Origin: a virus
Strand: one strand, 5' to 3'
DNA: 34,017 nucleotides
Virus record (IMG/VR): IMGVR_UViG_3300018423_000031
Span: 1-34,017 of that record
Part shown: positions 8,922-17,981 of the stretch, in pieces
Position numbering within the stretch: the first letter of the stretch is position 1
How the letters are laid out: each line of letters starts with the position of its first letter
Program-made: the position numbers and the translations under genes
Notes under the pieces: generated by a model
What the model was told of the DNA's origin: nothing
Databases searched by the model: none
The model's input: the letters and a program-made list of their open reading frames with translations, nothing else

Positions 8922-11791
8922 ATACCGAAGAATTTGTTCTTAATCCTCAGCCTATATTAGTAGTTGATTCCAAACCTAACCAACCACTTGATCGTTATTA
9001 CAGAGTTAATAAGTCTGATTTTTATTATGCACCAGTTCCTTACACTACTGAAATATTACCAACAACAACTGATCAATTGGTAACAAGAACAGCAGGATAT
9101 GTTAAGACAGGTCAAACGGCACACGTTGTTAAGAACAAGAGCGATATATTAAACATCAACATTGAAGAGTTTAATGAAAATGATCATGTCTGGATTACTT
9201 TCAATAATTTATCGTGGACTGTGTTAAGAGGAAATGTAGTTTATGATCTTCCAGTTGACAACATATCTTCGAAAGGAACAATAGTTACAGTTACCTTTGG
9301 TAAAAAACACAATCTTGTTCCGGGCGATATAATCGGTATTACTAACATAGAAGGAATAATAGGTTTCCATGAAATAGTGGAATTAACACAGACTATTGAA
9401 GGAACAACACTGAATGAGAATTTATCAATTCAATTTATTGTAGATCCTGCTCCAGAAATATCCTTTGATGCGAGTTCGTTAACTTTTCCTATACTTTTCA
9501 CAGAAGCAAGGTTTGCAGATTATGATAGTTTACAACCAGAACACGTTGCATTACTAAGAAACAATTCAAAATTGTTTGTCGATAAGAATGCTGACGGGTT
9601 ATGGGAAGTTGTTCAAAAGAAAAAACAATATCAATCTAAGAAAATAACAAATTATGGCATAACTGATCCTGTCAAGACAGGTTACAAGGTTGAATATGCT
9701 TCAAATTATAAACAGGTAATTGCTTCGATTCCAGGAAGTGGATACGTCAATGTCTACATTGAAACAAATCAAGGGTTGTCAGTTAGACAGATTCTTGAGC
9801 CACAAAGCGGATTAGAAACCACGGTTAATGGATCGTTTGGTTACGAACTTTCTTTAAGTCCTGATCAAAAATACTTGTTTGTTGGATCTCCACTTGCAAG
9901 TGGTGTTACATCAAATTATAAAGGATTGTTTAGTCCTTATGCAACATACGCTCCTGGAGACATCGTTCTTTATGCAGGAAATTTATGGAAATCATTAACA
10001 ACAAATGTTGGCGATGGAAGCACAATTGATTTAGAAAATAATGATTGGGAATTGACTAAAAATATTTCAGCACTATCATCGGGATCAGAAACAGGTCCTA
10101 CGCAACAGGGTGCTGTTTCTGTTTATGAATGGAATGCTCAGCAATGGAATTACGTAGAAAGTTTTGTAAGTCCAAGACCAAATGAATCAGAAAAATTTGG
10201 ATCTAAGATTGTTTGTGGTAAGACAGCAAACGGTTATACACTTGCTATTAGTGCTCCAGGATCAATCAATAACAAAGGAAGGGTCTATCTTTACACACAA
10301 AACACAGACGGTGAGTGGGAATTGATAGAAGATGAAAACTACAAAGGAATTTATAATTCTGGTGTTGCATTTACAGGATCAATCAATGACAATGTATTGA
10401 CAGTTACCGACGTAGCATATGGTAAGATAGTGGAAGGTGCAATACTTGAGGGTTCAGGAATTACTGCCGGAACAAAAGTGGTTTCACAAACACAAGGAAT
10501 TAAAGGTAGCACAGGAACTTATACAGTTGTTCCTTCATACGATGCCGTGGGATCCAATCCAGCGCCAATCGGAAGCACAGCAATAACAGGAACATATTAT
10601 TATCCTACGGGTTCAATAGTTTATGTTGATGGTTTTCTTTGGAAAGCAACTGCAAACAATTATAGCGATGGAAGCACGATTAGCATACAGAGTGCTGATT
10701 GGTTAAAGGTTGATGAAATAGCAACACAATCATCATTACCACAAAGCATGAGCATAGAGGATGACGGATCAACACTTTCCGCTGGAATATTAAGTGATAC
10801 ACAGATTTCAGAATTAATTAAGGATGGTGATCGATTTGGAATGAGCCTATCAATGAACTATGATGGTTCGGTATTAGTAGTAGGAGCACCATATGCTGAT
10901 GGTCAATTCTTTACCAACTTTAAAGGACCATGGGATCCTAACTATGAATACGTAGAAGGTGATGTTGTAAAATACCAAGGCGGCTATCATAAGTTAATTA
11001 ATGCTGGTCCTACAGCAGTCGGCATTGATAGTACAATTAGAAGTTATAACCAAGAACCCGATGCTGGTCTTCCTTGGTCGAATGTTGGCGACAGCAGTGC
11101 TGAAGCAACAGGAAAAATCTTTATCTATAGAAAAGACATCAACGGTTTTTACAAATTAGATCAAACTATCACAACTGAAGGTCTTGAATTTATAAGTGAC
11201 ATTGATCCATCTGAAACAATAAGCACAGGAGATCAGTTTGGTTATGACATGGACATTGATTATTCTGGTAATACATTAGTAGTTTCGAGCCCTAAGGCAG
11301 ATAGGAATTTCCAAAATCAAGGAAGTGCTTACATCTTTAAATATGAAAGCGATAGTTCAGAATTACAATTTAGATTAAAACAAAAAATTGAAAGTTATGA
11401 CATTTATCCTAATGAGTATTTTGGCCAGAGCGTATGCATAACACCTAATACAGAAAAATTAGTAGTAGGAGCAAACAATAGTCCTTACTCATTACCAACT
11501 CGATTTGATTCTTCAACAACAACATTTGATGACGGAGTGACTTCATTCAAGAGTTACGATGGTTTTTCTGGTGCGGTTTATGTGTTTGAAAGAAAAGACG
11601 AAACATATTTCTTAGCAGAAAAACTTGATGAGGATCTAAGCCTTAATGAATCATTTGGTTTTAGTCTTGTTTGTGATACAGACACAATAGTTGTAGGATC
11701 ACCAGATTATATAGAACCTGCCCCCCATGGTCCAGGACTTGCATTTGAAGGATCTAAAGTGGGTAACGTAAGACTGTTCAAAAAACAGTAA
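8918..11791 (+). CDS. Giant structural protein, middle piece: FG-GAP-like beta-propeller
   Basis: This piece is in the -1 register relative to the preceding piece. It is open from 8918, just past a TAA at 8915-8917. No ATG exists in this frame before about 10748. The first start-like codon is TTG at 9077, without a ribosome site, and clear coding sequence ('FVLNPQPILVVDSKPNQPLD') precedes it, so it is not an independent gene. From about 9678 it holds seven repeats of the type 'FG.S...s.dG..lvVgaP....G.vyvY', the FG-GAP/integrin-alpha beta-propeller pattern. Examples are 'RFGMSLSMNYDGSVLVVGAP', 'QFGYDMDIDYSGNTLVVSSP' and 'GAVYVFERKDETYFLAEKL'. CBM5/12-like modules sit in loops at about 9943-10055, 10595-10700 and 10938-11090. 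A phage-typical beta-module lies at about 10366-10560 ('GSGITAGTKV', 'TGTYTVVPS'). It ends at an in-frame TAA, and the same frame continues beyond. The probable role is virion surface binding (inference). Confidence 0.7.
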   Translation: MDTEEFVLNPQPILVVDSKPNQPLDRYYRVNKSDFYYAPVPYTTEILPTTTDQLVTRTAGYVKTGQTAHVVKNKSDILNINIEEFNENDHVWITFNNLSWTVLRGNVVYDLPVDNISSKGTIVTVTFGKKHNLVPGDIIGITNIEGIIGFHEIVELTQTIEGTTLNENLSIQFIVDPAPEISFDASSLTFPILFTEARFADYDSLQPEHVALLRNNSKLFVDKNADGLWEVVQKKKQYQSKKITNYGITDPVKTGYKVEYASNYKQVIASIPGSGYVNVYIETNQGLSVRQILEPQSGLETTVNGSFGYELSLSPDQKYLFVGSPLASGVTSNYKGLFSPYATYAPGDIVLYAGNLWKSLTTNVGDGSTIDLENNDWELTKNISALSSGSETGPTQQGAVSVYEWNAQQWNYVESFVSPRPNESEKFGSKIVCGKTANGYTLAISAPGSINNKGRVYLYTQNTDGEWELIEDENYKGIYNSGVAFTGSINDNVLTVTDVAYGKIVEGAILEGSGITAGTKVVSQTQGIKGSTGTYTVVPSYDAVGSNPAPIGSTAITGTYYYPTGSIVYVDGFLWKATANNYSDGSTISIQSADWLKVDEIATQSSLPQSMSIEDDGSTLSAGILSDTQISELIKDGDRFGMSLSMNYDGSVLVVGAPYADGQFFTNFKGPWDPNYEYVEGDVVKYQGGYHKLINAGPTAVGIDSTIRSYNQEPDAGLPWSNVGDSSAEATGKIFIYRKDINGFYKLDQTITTEGLEFISDIDPSETISTGDQFGYDMDIDYSGNTLVVSSPKADRNFQNQGSAYIFKYESDSSELQFRLKQKIESYDIYPNEYFGQSVCITPNTEKLVVGANNSPYSLPTRFDSSTTTFDDGVTSFKSYDGFSGAVYVFERKDETYFLAEKLDEDLSLNESFGFSLVCDTDTIVVGSPDYIEPAPHGPGLAFEGSKVGNVRLFKKQ

Positions 11792-14700
11792 GGAATCAAT
11801 TCATTAGAACTTATCGGTCAGGAAGAGCCTACAGTTGATATTAGAGATCTAAAACGACTAACATTGTATTCTGATTCATCAACAAATAAGATACAGGATA
11901 TCGAAATAATAGATCCAGCCAAAATGAGAATATTAGCAGCGGCTGAAAGAGAAATAACATTTAAAACATTGTATGATCCTGCTGTTTATTCTGTGGGAAA
12001 TCCAGATAATCAAATTGTTGATAGCGATACAGCATGGACGACAAAGAACGTTGGAAAACTTTGGTGGAACATTTCCACAGTCAAATGGGTATACTATGAA
12101 CAGGGAGATACTGCTTATAGAACGGCGAATTGGGGTAAACTTGCAGAAGGTTCCACGATTGAAGTTTCTGAATGGGTTGAAACAAAATTACTTCCAAGCG
12201 AATGGGCAGTTCTTGCAGATACCACTGAAGGATTAAAGAATGGCATTTCTGGAACACCACTTTATGATGATTCAGTTTATTCTATAAAAGAATTATTTAA
12301 TGTTAACACTGGTGAATTAACTGAAACATTATATTACTATTGGGTTAAATCTAAGGTAACCGTTCCGAACATAAGTGGAAGGACAATATCAGCAGCCAAC
12401 GTTGGAGTATTAATTGCTGATCCTAATTCACTTGGAAATACATTTACAGCATTAATAGCAAAAGACAAATTTTTATTCTACAATTATACATCTTTGGTGA
12501 ATGAAAATTCTACAATATTAAACTTTGAATTTTATAAAAATTCTCCTATCAGAAATGAAGTTCATAATGAATATCAATTGATCACGGAAGATGTTGCAGA
12601 CAGTGTACCAACGCCTAAACTTGAAAGAAAGATGATAGACTCTTTGGTTGGTTATGATATACAAGGTAACAGAGTTCCTGATCCTGATTTACCAGAAAAA
12701 CAAAAGTATGGAATCAAGTTCAGACCAAGACAGAGTATGTTTACCGATAGAAGAGGCATACTAAAAATTATTATTGAAAATGCAAACAAGGTTTTACAGA
12801 AACAGCCGTTTGCTAATATAATTAGTTTTGAAAATTTAAATTTAAAAGACGAACAGCCAAGTAACTTATTAAGACTTTACGACACAAGCGTTTCTAATTA
12901 TATCGATCTTGAAACAGTTGGTACGGTTAGAACTAAGGCTGGCCAGTTATCAGTTAATATCATAGACGATGAAATATCTTCCATAGACGTTGTTGATCCA
13001 GGATTCGGATACAAAGTTGCTCCTAATGTAGAATTTGAAGGAGACGGTGAAGGCGCTGTTGCCACAACAACTATAGACAATCAAGGAAGAATTACTTCGG
13101 TAACCGTTAACAATCCTGGTAGAAATTACAAAACTGCCATTGCCAAAGTAAGAAGATTTAGTGTTCTTGTTGAAACTGATTCAACTTCTCAAAACTATTG
13201 GTCGATATATGCTTGGGATGACATAAGACAAACTTTCTTTAGAAGTGCTTCGCAGGCCTTTGATACAACAAAATATTGGTCATACATAGATTGGTGGAAA
13301 GAAGGTTACAGCGAAACAACAAGAATTATTAAGGAAATTCCATCGGTAGCAGAACTTCCTGCCAATGAAGAAAGTATTTCTGTGGGAGATTTGATAAGAT
13401 TCAAAGAATATGGTTCGGGTGATTGGGCAGTATTCAAGAAAATATCCGATACATCCACAAGCATACTTTCTAATTATGAATTAGTTGGTAGAAAAAATGG
13501 AACTATCAAACTTGAAAATACTTTATATGATGTTGGAACAACAGGAATAGGTTATGATAATGTTACTTCCTTTGATACCAATTTCTATGATAGAGAGCCT
13601 ATCAACGAATTAAGAAATATTTTTACAGCATTAAAACAAGATGTATTTGTCGGAGACTATACAGTTGAATGGAATAAATTATTCTTCAGTTGTGTTAGAT
13701 ATGTATTACACGAACAAGTTTATGTTGATTGGGCATTTAAAACCAGTTTCTTAAATGCTACGCATACTGTTGGAGAGTTGTTACAAACTCCAAACTATAA
13801 GAACGATAGTCTTGATCAATATTTGAATTATATTGACGAAGTAAAACCTTACAGAACAACAATTAGAGAGTACGTGAGTAAGTATGATAAGACTGACTAT
13901 CAATATGCGGGAAGCACAGACTTTGACCTTCCACCTGCATACTTACAATCAAGAGGAAAGATCACAAGAATAACAGAAATAGATCCAGAGATAACAGAAT
14001 ATCCATACAAGTGGTGGTTAGATAATAAGGGATTCTCAGTAACGGAAGTTTTAATATCAAATCCAGGAAGTGGTTATACCAGCGTTCCTCGTGTTGTAAT
14101 TGAGGGAGATGGTACTGGAGCAAAAGGACAGGCTTATGTTTCAAACGGAACAGTATCAGGTGTAGTAATTACCAACCCAGGATCGGGTTATACAGTAACA
14201 CCTACAATTGCATTGGTTGGTGGTAATGGAAGTTCCACAGATAAAGCAAAAGCAGTTGCGGTGCTTGGCGATACAAAAGCGAGAGTGTTTAATCTTGCTA
14301 TGAAGTTTGATAGAATTACCAAAGAAGGATTGTATTCATTCACAGACTTTGAACAAACATTTACGGCAACTGGCACAACTTCTGTCTTCGAATTAAAATA
14401 TGCTCCAACAAGAGACAAGTCTAAGATACAAATTATTAAAAATGGAGAAATTGTTCTTAATAGCGAATACTCCATAACAATCTACAGATCAAATGACGAC
14501 GAGTTTAAGATTCTTAAAGGAAAAGTTGTGTTCAATGAAACACCAACTGCCGGTGATATAATAGAAATAGAATACGAGAAGAATGATGAACTTCTTGATG
14601 CAGTTAATAGAATCAATAAACTTTATAACCCTGTATCTGGAATGAAAGGAAATGACCTTGATCAGTTAATGACTGGTATTGACTTTGGTGGTGTTCAAGT

Positions 14701-17302
14701 CCAAGGAACAACATTTGATGTAACTGGTGGTTGGGACGCACTTCCTTGGTTTACTGACAGTTGGGATAGTGTCGAAGCAGCAAGTGATTATTATCATGTT
14801 TGTGATGGTAGCACAGAATATGTTGAACTACCTTATGTTCCTACAGAAGGGCAAAGAATTAATATCTATCTAAAGCGTGCTGGAGAAGAAGTTTTACCAA
14901 CTATAGATAATTTACAGTATGGTCCTGGAGTAAAATCTCCACCAATTAGAAGAATTGATTCTCCGTACTTCCTTGACGGAAATGATTCTTCCACTGGTCC
15001 TAATCCAAATGCAGAAATGCCAACATTTGTTGGAGATGGTTCAACAAAAACTGTTGAGATAGGAATATACATTACAACTAATGATGGTGATATATTAATT
15101 TTCCGTCCTGAAACCAGTGATGGTTCAGTTACAATTACTGATGATAATCTTGTTGATACAAATATCTCAGGTGGTAGTTTAAGTATAATGGAAGGAGCCT
15201 ACGCAACAGCAACAGGAAAAACCGCAGAAGAAATTAATTTAGAAGGCGGTAGATTCATAGGACCTGAACAGGTTCCAGCAACAGAGGAAAATATTCCAGG
15301 ACAGGTTCTTGATAGTTTAAGTATCAAAGTATACACGGCTAAACAGGACGGAGTCGCTCCATTAAGTTCGAGAGTTGCAATATCAGATGGTTCAACAACA
15401 GTTTATGATATAGGTCAAACAATAACTGAAAATAAATCAGTCATAGTTTATATTGATGGATTAAAAACATCAGCATACACAGTTAATGTTCAAGACAATA
15501 CAGTTGAATTTGCAAGTGCACCTGCATCAAACTCTAAGATTGAGATTTTAAGTATAGGTATTGGTGGTGTTACAATTCTTGATTATCAAGAATTTAAAGC
15601 AGACGGTGATACAGGATTATTCTTAACAAATGCAAATTATGATGATACTGCAAATATTTTTGTATCAGTTAATGGTATTCAGGCAGATGTTGGTTATATT
15701 AACAGCAGTGATGTGTTGGATACTCCTAACAGAACTTTAGTACAGTTTGGAGAAAAACCATCATTCAATTCTGTAATTAAAATTGTGGTACTTGGTTCTT
15801 CAACTGATGTTGATAGTTCATCATTACCTCTTGTTCGAGTTAATCAACAAACAATAATCCATGATGGTAGTACAAGAAACTATGATCTTGATAATTTTGT
15901 TTCCTTAGAAAGAGCAAGTGCAAAATCAAGCATGATTGTTGAAGTCAATGATGTTAAACTAAAAGGAGTTGATACTACATATTTCGAATATGATGGTGTG
16001 ACAAATAATTTTACACTTGGACAGGATCCTTTAGAAGCGGCGGGTGCTATTCTTTCAAGAAATCTTCGAGTGTTTATTAATAATGAATTAAAAACATTCG
16101 TTCAGGATTATGTTTATAATGGTTCTACCAAGGTGCTTACTTTAACAGCAGGTGTAGCACAGATAGGTGACATCATTAAGATTGAAAACGATCTAAGATC
16201 CGAGTATAACATTGTTGGTGGAAATCTTGTTATCGGTAGTGGTGTTACACTTAATCCAGGTGATGAAATAAATGTAACTTGGTTTAGTGAATATCCTTCC
16301 ATGGATGTTTATTCTGATAGAACCATTGGCGGCAAAGTTTATTTTGAATTGCCATTTAAACCAATATCTGCAAGTTATGTTTGGGTTTACAAAAATGGAG
16401 TTAAATTAATTCAGGATGTTGATTATCAAGTTAAGGTAGATAGAGGAATTATGTACCTAACAGATCCTACAACAACAAGTGATGTTATAACAATTACTAT
16501 TTTCGGTACATCTGTTTTTAGAAATCCAAGTGCTTATGAAATTAACAAGGATATGTTAAACATTTATAGATTTAATAGATATTCCAAGGATGCTAATTTA
16601 ACTCTTGCCAAGAATCTAAATTATTACGATCTTACAATTGAAGTAACTGACGGAAGCATGCTTTCCGAACCAATTAGACAGAAAAATATACCTGGAGTAA
16701 TCTTAATTAATAATGAAAGAATTGAGTATTTGCAAAAAGATGGAAATATACTATCTCAACTCAGAAGAGGAAGCCAAGGTACTTCAATCAAGGAACTGCA
16801 TTCAGTAGGATCATACTTGATTGATGTTAGCCAATCAGAATATATTCCATACCAGGAAGAAAATGAAAGAATGGATTTCGTTAGTGATGGAAGTTCACTA
16901 TTGATTGGTCCTTTGGGTTACGTTCCAGCACAAAGTACAGATGCAAATTGGTATGCTGGTACAATACCACAAGGATATGGAAGATGCGATACTGTGGAAG
17001 TATTCGCAGCAGGAAGACGTTTGAGAAAGGTTTCTTTAACAGTTTTTGATGAAACACTTGGCGCAGTTAGTCCAGATGCTGATAGACAGATTGAAGCAGA
17101 ATTTTCAGTTGATGGAACGAGCCAAAACATCAGATTAACCGAAACTTTACCAGCGGGAACACGTATTACGGTAATTAAAAAGGTAGGAAAAACATGGTAT
17201 GATAGGGGCGAAACTACAGCATCTACAGGTGTTACATTGCTTGAAAATACAACACCAATAAGTAAATTCATTGCTGCAAAGTCAACCAGATTACCTGAAT
17301 AA
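11792..17302 (+). CDS. Giant structural protein, C-terminal piece (beta-module repeats)
   Basis: This is in the same frame as the preceding piece, immediately after TAA 11789-11791, with protein-like sequence from the first codon ('GINSLELIGQEEPTVDIRDL'). The first start-like codon is TTG 11864 and the first ATG is 11924. Neither has a ribosome site, so this is a continuation rather than a separate gene. Content: two regions of 'NPGSGY...P.v...GdG.GA' repeats (about 12973-13150 and 14044-14230). These are followed by a long series of beta-sandwich-like modules of the form DGST...y.l...v.VyvNG......Y......tv.f...P..gd.I.I (about 14350-16520). A basic, Trp-containing end follows ('KKVGKTWYDRGETT'). 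Such modules are common in phage fibres and baseplate appendages. It ends 28 nt before the next gene, with a putative late promoter overlapping the stop. Confidence 0.72.
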   Translation, partial: GINSLELIGQEEPTVDIRDLKRLTLYSDSSTNKIQDIEIIDPAKMRILAAAEREITFKTLYDPAVYSVGNPDNQIVDSDTAWTTKNVGKLWWNISTVKWVYYEQGDTAYRTANWGKLAEGSTIEVSEWVETKLLPSEWAVLADTTEGLKNGISGTPLYDDSVYSIKELFNVNTGELTETLYYYWVKSKVTVPNISGRTISAANVGVLIADPNSLGNTFTALIAKDKFLFYNYTSLVNENSTILNFEFYKNSPIRNEVHNEYQLITEDVADSVPTPKLERKMIDSLVGYDIQGNRVPDPDLPEKQKYGIKFRPRQSMFTDRRGILKIIIENANKVLQKQPFANIISFENLNLKDEQPSNLLRLYDTSVSNYIDLETVGTVRTKAGQLSVNIIDDEISSIDVVDPGFGYKVAPNVEFEGDGEGAVATTTIDNQGRITSVTVNNPGRNYKTAIAKVRRFSVLVETDSTSQNYWSIYAWDDIRQTFFRSASQAFDTTKYWSYIDWWKEGYSETTRIIKEIPSVAELPANEESISVGDLIRFKEYGSGDWAVFKKISDTSTSILSNYELVGRKNGTIKLENTLYDVGTTGIGYDNVTSFDTNFYDREPINELRNIFTALKQDVFVGDYTVEWNKLFFSCVRYVLHEQVYVDWAFKTSFLNATHTVGELLQTPNYKNDSLDQYLNYIDEVKPYRTTIREYVSKYDKTDYQYAGSTDFDLPPAYLQSRGKITRITEIDPEITEYPYKWWLDNKGFSVTEVLISNPGSGYTSVPRVVIEGDGTGAKGQAYVSNGTVSGVVITNPGSGYTVTPTIALVGGNGSSTDKAKAVAVLGDTKARVFNLAMKFDRITKEGLYSFTDFEQTFTATGTTSVFELKYAPTRDKSKIQIIKNGEIVLNSEYSITIYRSNDDEFKILKGKVVFNETPTAGDIIEIEYEKNDELLDAVNRINKLYNPVSGMKGNDLDQLMTGIDFGGVQVQGTTFDVTGGWDALPWFTDSWDSVEAASDYYHVCDGSTEYVELPYVPTEGQRINIYLKRAGEEVLPTIDNLQYGPGVKSPPIRRIDSPYFLDGNDSSTGPNPNAEMPTFVGDGSTKTVEIGIYITTNDGDILIFRPETSDGSVTITDDNLVDTNISGGSLSIMEGAYATATGKTAEEINLEGGRFIGPEQVPATEENIPGQVLDSLSIKVYTAKQDGVAPLSSRVAISDGSTTVYDIGQTITENKSVIVYIDGLKTSAYTVNVQDNTVEFASAPASNSKIEILSIGIGGVTILDYQEFKADGDTGLFLTNANYDDTANIFVSVNGIQADVGYINSSDVLDTPNRTLVQFGEKPSFNSVIKIVVLGSSTDVDSSSLPLVRVNQQTIIHDGSTRNYDLDNFVSLERASAKSSMIVEVNDVKLKGVDTTYFEYDGVTNNFTLGQDPLEAAGAILSRNLRVFINNELKTFVQDYVYNGSTKVLTLTAGVAQIGDIIKIENDLRSEYNIVGGNLVIGSGVTLNPGDEINVTWFSEYPSMDVYSDRTIGGKVYFELPFKPISASYVWVYKNGVKLIQDVDYQVKVDRGIMYLTDPTTTSDVITITIFGTSVFRNPSAYEINKDMLNIYRFNRYSKDANLTLAKNLNYYDLTIEVTDGSMLSEPIRQKNIPGVILINNERIEYLQKDGNILSQLRRGSQGTSIKELHSVGSYLIDVSQSEYIPYQEENERMDFVSDGSSLLIGPLGYVPAQSTDANWYAGTIPQGYGRCDTVEVFAAGRRLRKVSLTVFDETLGAVSPDADRQIEAEFSVDGTSQNIRLTETLPAGTRITVIKKVGKTWYDRGETTASTGVTLLENTTPISKFIAAKSTRLPE

Positions 17303-17305
17303 ATA
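17298..17305 (+). promoter_or_regulatory. Putative T4-type late promoter (AATAAATA)
   Basis: AATAAATA overlaps the stop codon of the giant gene. It differs at one base from the T4 late-promoter core TATAAATA, which is read by gp55-type sigma factors. Transcription would begin about 6-7 nt downstream, near 17312. That would leave the ATG at 17310 outside the transcript and favour the start at 17331. Confidence 0.45.
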
Positions 17306-17330
17306 CACTATGAATAACAAAGAGAAAGAT

Positions 17331-17978
17331 ATGCCAGTGAACAATAATACTACAAACGAATCCAAGAAACCTGTGGTAAATGAGCAGGGCGGATTCCATT
17401 TTGAAGGACACATAAAGATTTTTGACCCTGAAACTGGAGAAGTTTTTCAGGATAAACGCAATGCAATTCACTATGAAAATATGAGCGTTGCAATGGTAAA
17501 CAGTTTATCAAACCAAGGTTTGGGAACAATTTATCAAATGGTATTTGGCTCCGGCGGAACTACTGTAGATCCTACAGGATTAATTACATATCTTACTCCG
17601 AACACCGTCGGAATCAATTCAAGTTTATACAATCAAACATACGCAAAGATTATTGATCAAAATGCAACTGGCAATAACGATCCTGTTAGAAACAAAATGG
17701 AAATTAGGCACATCAGTGGAGCAACATACAGTGATATAGTAATTTCATGTTTGCTTGATTATGGAGAGCCACAGGATCAGGAAGCATTTGATAACAGCGT
17801 TAACATGGATGGAAACTTTGTCTTTGATGAACTTGGATTAAAATCATATAGTTCAACAGGAGATGGAAAACTTTTAACACACGTGGTATTCCATCCGGTG
17901 CAGAAATCACTAAACAGATTATTACAGATTGATTATACAATTAGAGTTCAAAGTTTAACAGGTTTTAACGAGGGGTAA
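17331..17978 (+). CDS. Virion structural protein, unknown role (215 aa)
   Basis: I do not recognise a named family. The N-terminal third reads 'FHFEGHIKIFDPETGEVFQD' then 'KRNAIHYENMSVAMVNSL', a pattern I associate with cyanophage-type virion proteins located between baseplate and fibre genes. The C terminus is beta-rich ('LLTHVVFHPVQKSLNRLLQI', ending in 'DYTIRVQSLTGFNEG'). The ATG at 17331 is chosen because a weak purine-rich stretch (AAGAGAAAG) precedes it and because the putative late promoter at 17298 would start transcription just downstream of the alternative ATG at 17310. Coding potential extends back to 17271 but would overlap the previous gene. No membrane segment is seen. The next gene starts 3 nt after the stop with its own GAGGGG site, so the two are probably co-expressed. 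It could be a small baseplate, adaptor or fibre-attachment protein. Confidence 0.75.
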   Translation: MPVNNNTTNESKKPVVNEQGGFHFEGHIKIFDPETGEVFQDKRNAIHYENMSVAMVNSLSNQGLGTIYQMVFGSGGTTVDPTGLITYLTPNTVGINSSLYNQTYAKIIDQNATGNNDPVRNKMEIRHISGATYSDIVISCLLDYGEPQDQEAFDNSVNMDGNFVFDELGLKSYSSTGDGKLLTHVVFHPVQKSLNRLLQIDYTIRVQSLTGFNEG

Positions 17979-17981
17979 TAG

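Larger units (their letters stand above)
3297..17302 (+). other. Proposed single giant gene (~4,670 codons), interrupted twice
   Basis: Three consecutive open frames appear to be parts of one gene. The first break is a change to the -1 register at 8915-8921. The second is an in-frame TAA at 11789-11791. Three observations support unity. Coding-like sequence runs through both breaks without a gap. No ATG or ribosome site serves either downstream piece. The last propeller blade is completed only by reading across the TAA. Either sequencing or assembly error, genuine loss-of-function mutations, or recoding could explain this. A missing T in 'AAATAGATACC' (giving AAA TTA GAT ACC) would repair the first break. 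A CAA, GAA or AAA codon would repair the second. Confidence 0.7.

Noticed and set aside
8912-8941. Classical programmed -1 frameshift signal
   Set aside because: The bases before the TAG do not form X-XXY-YYZ in the right phase. A -1 stop at 8915-8917 excludes earlier slippage, and the following AAGAA/TTCTT hairpin is weak. A base-level deletion is simpler.
9077-9079. TTG 9077 and TTG 11864 as genuine gene starts
   Set aside because: Neither has a ribosome site, and coding-like sequence in the same frame lies immediately upstream of both, back to 8918 and 11792 respectively.
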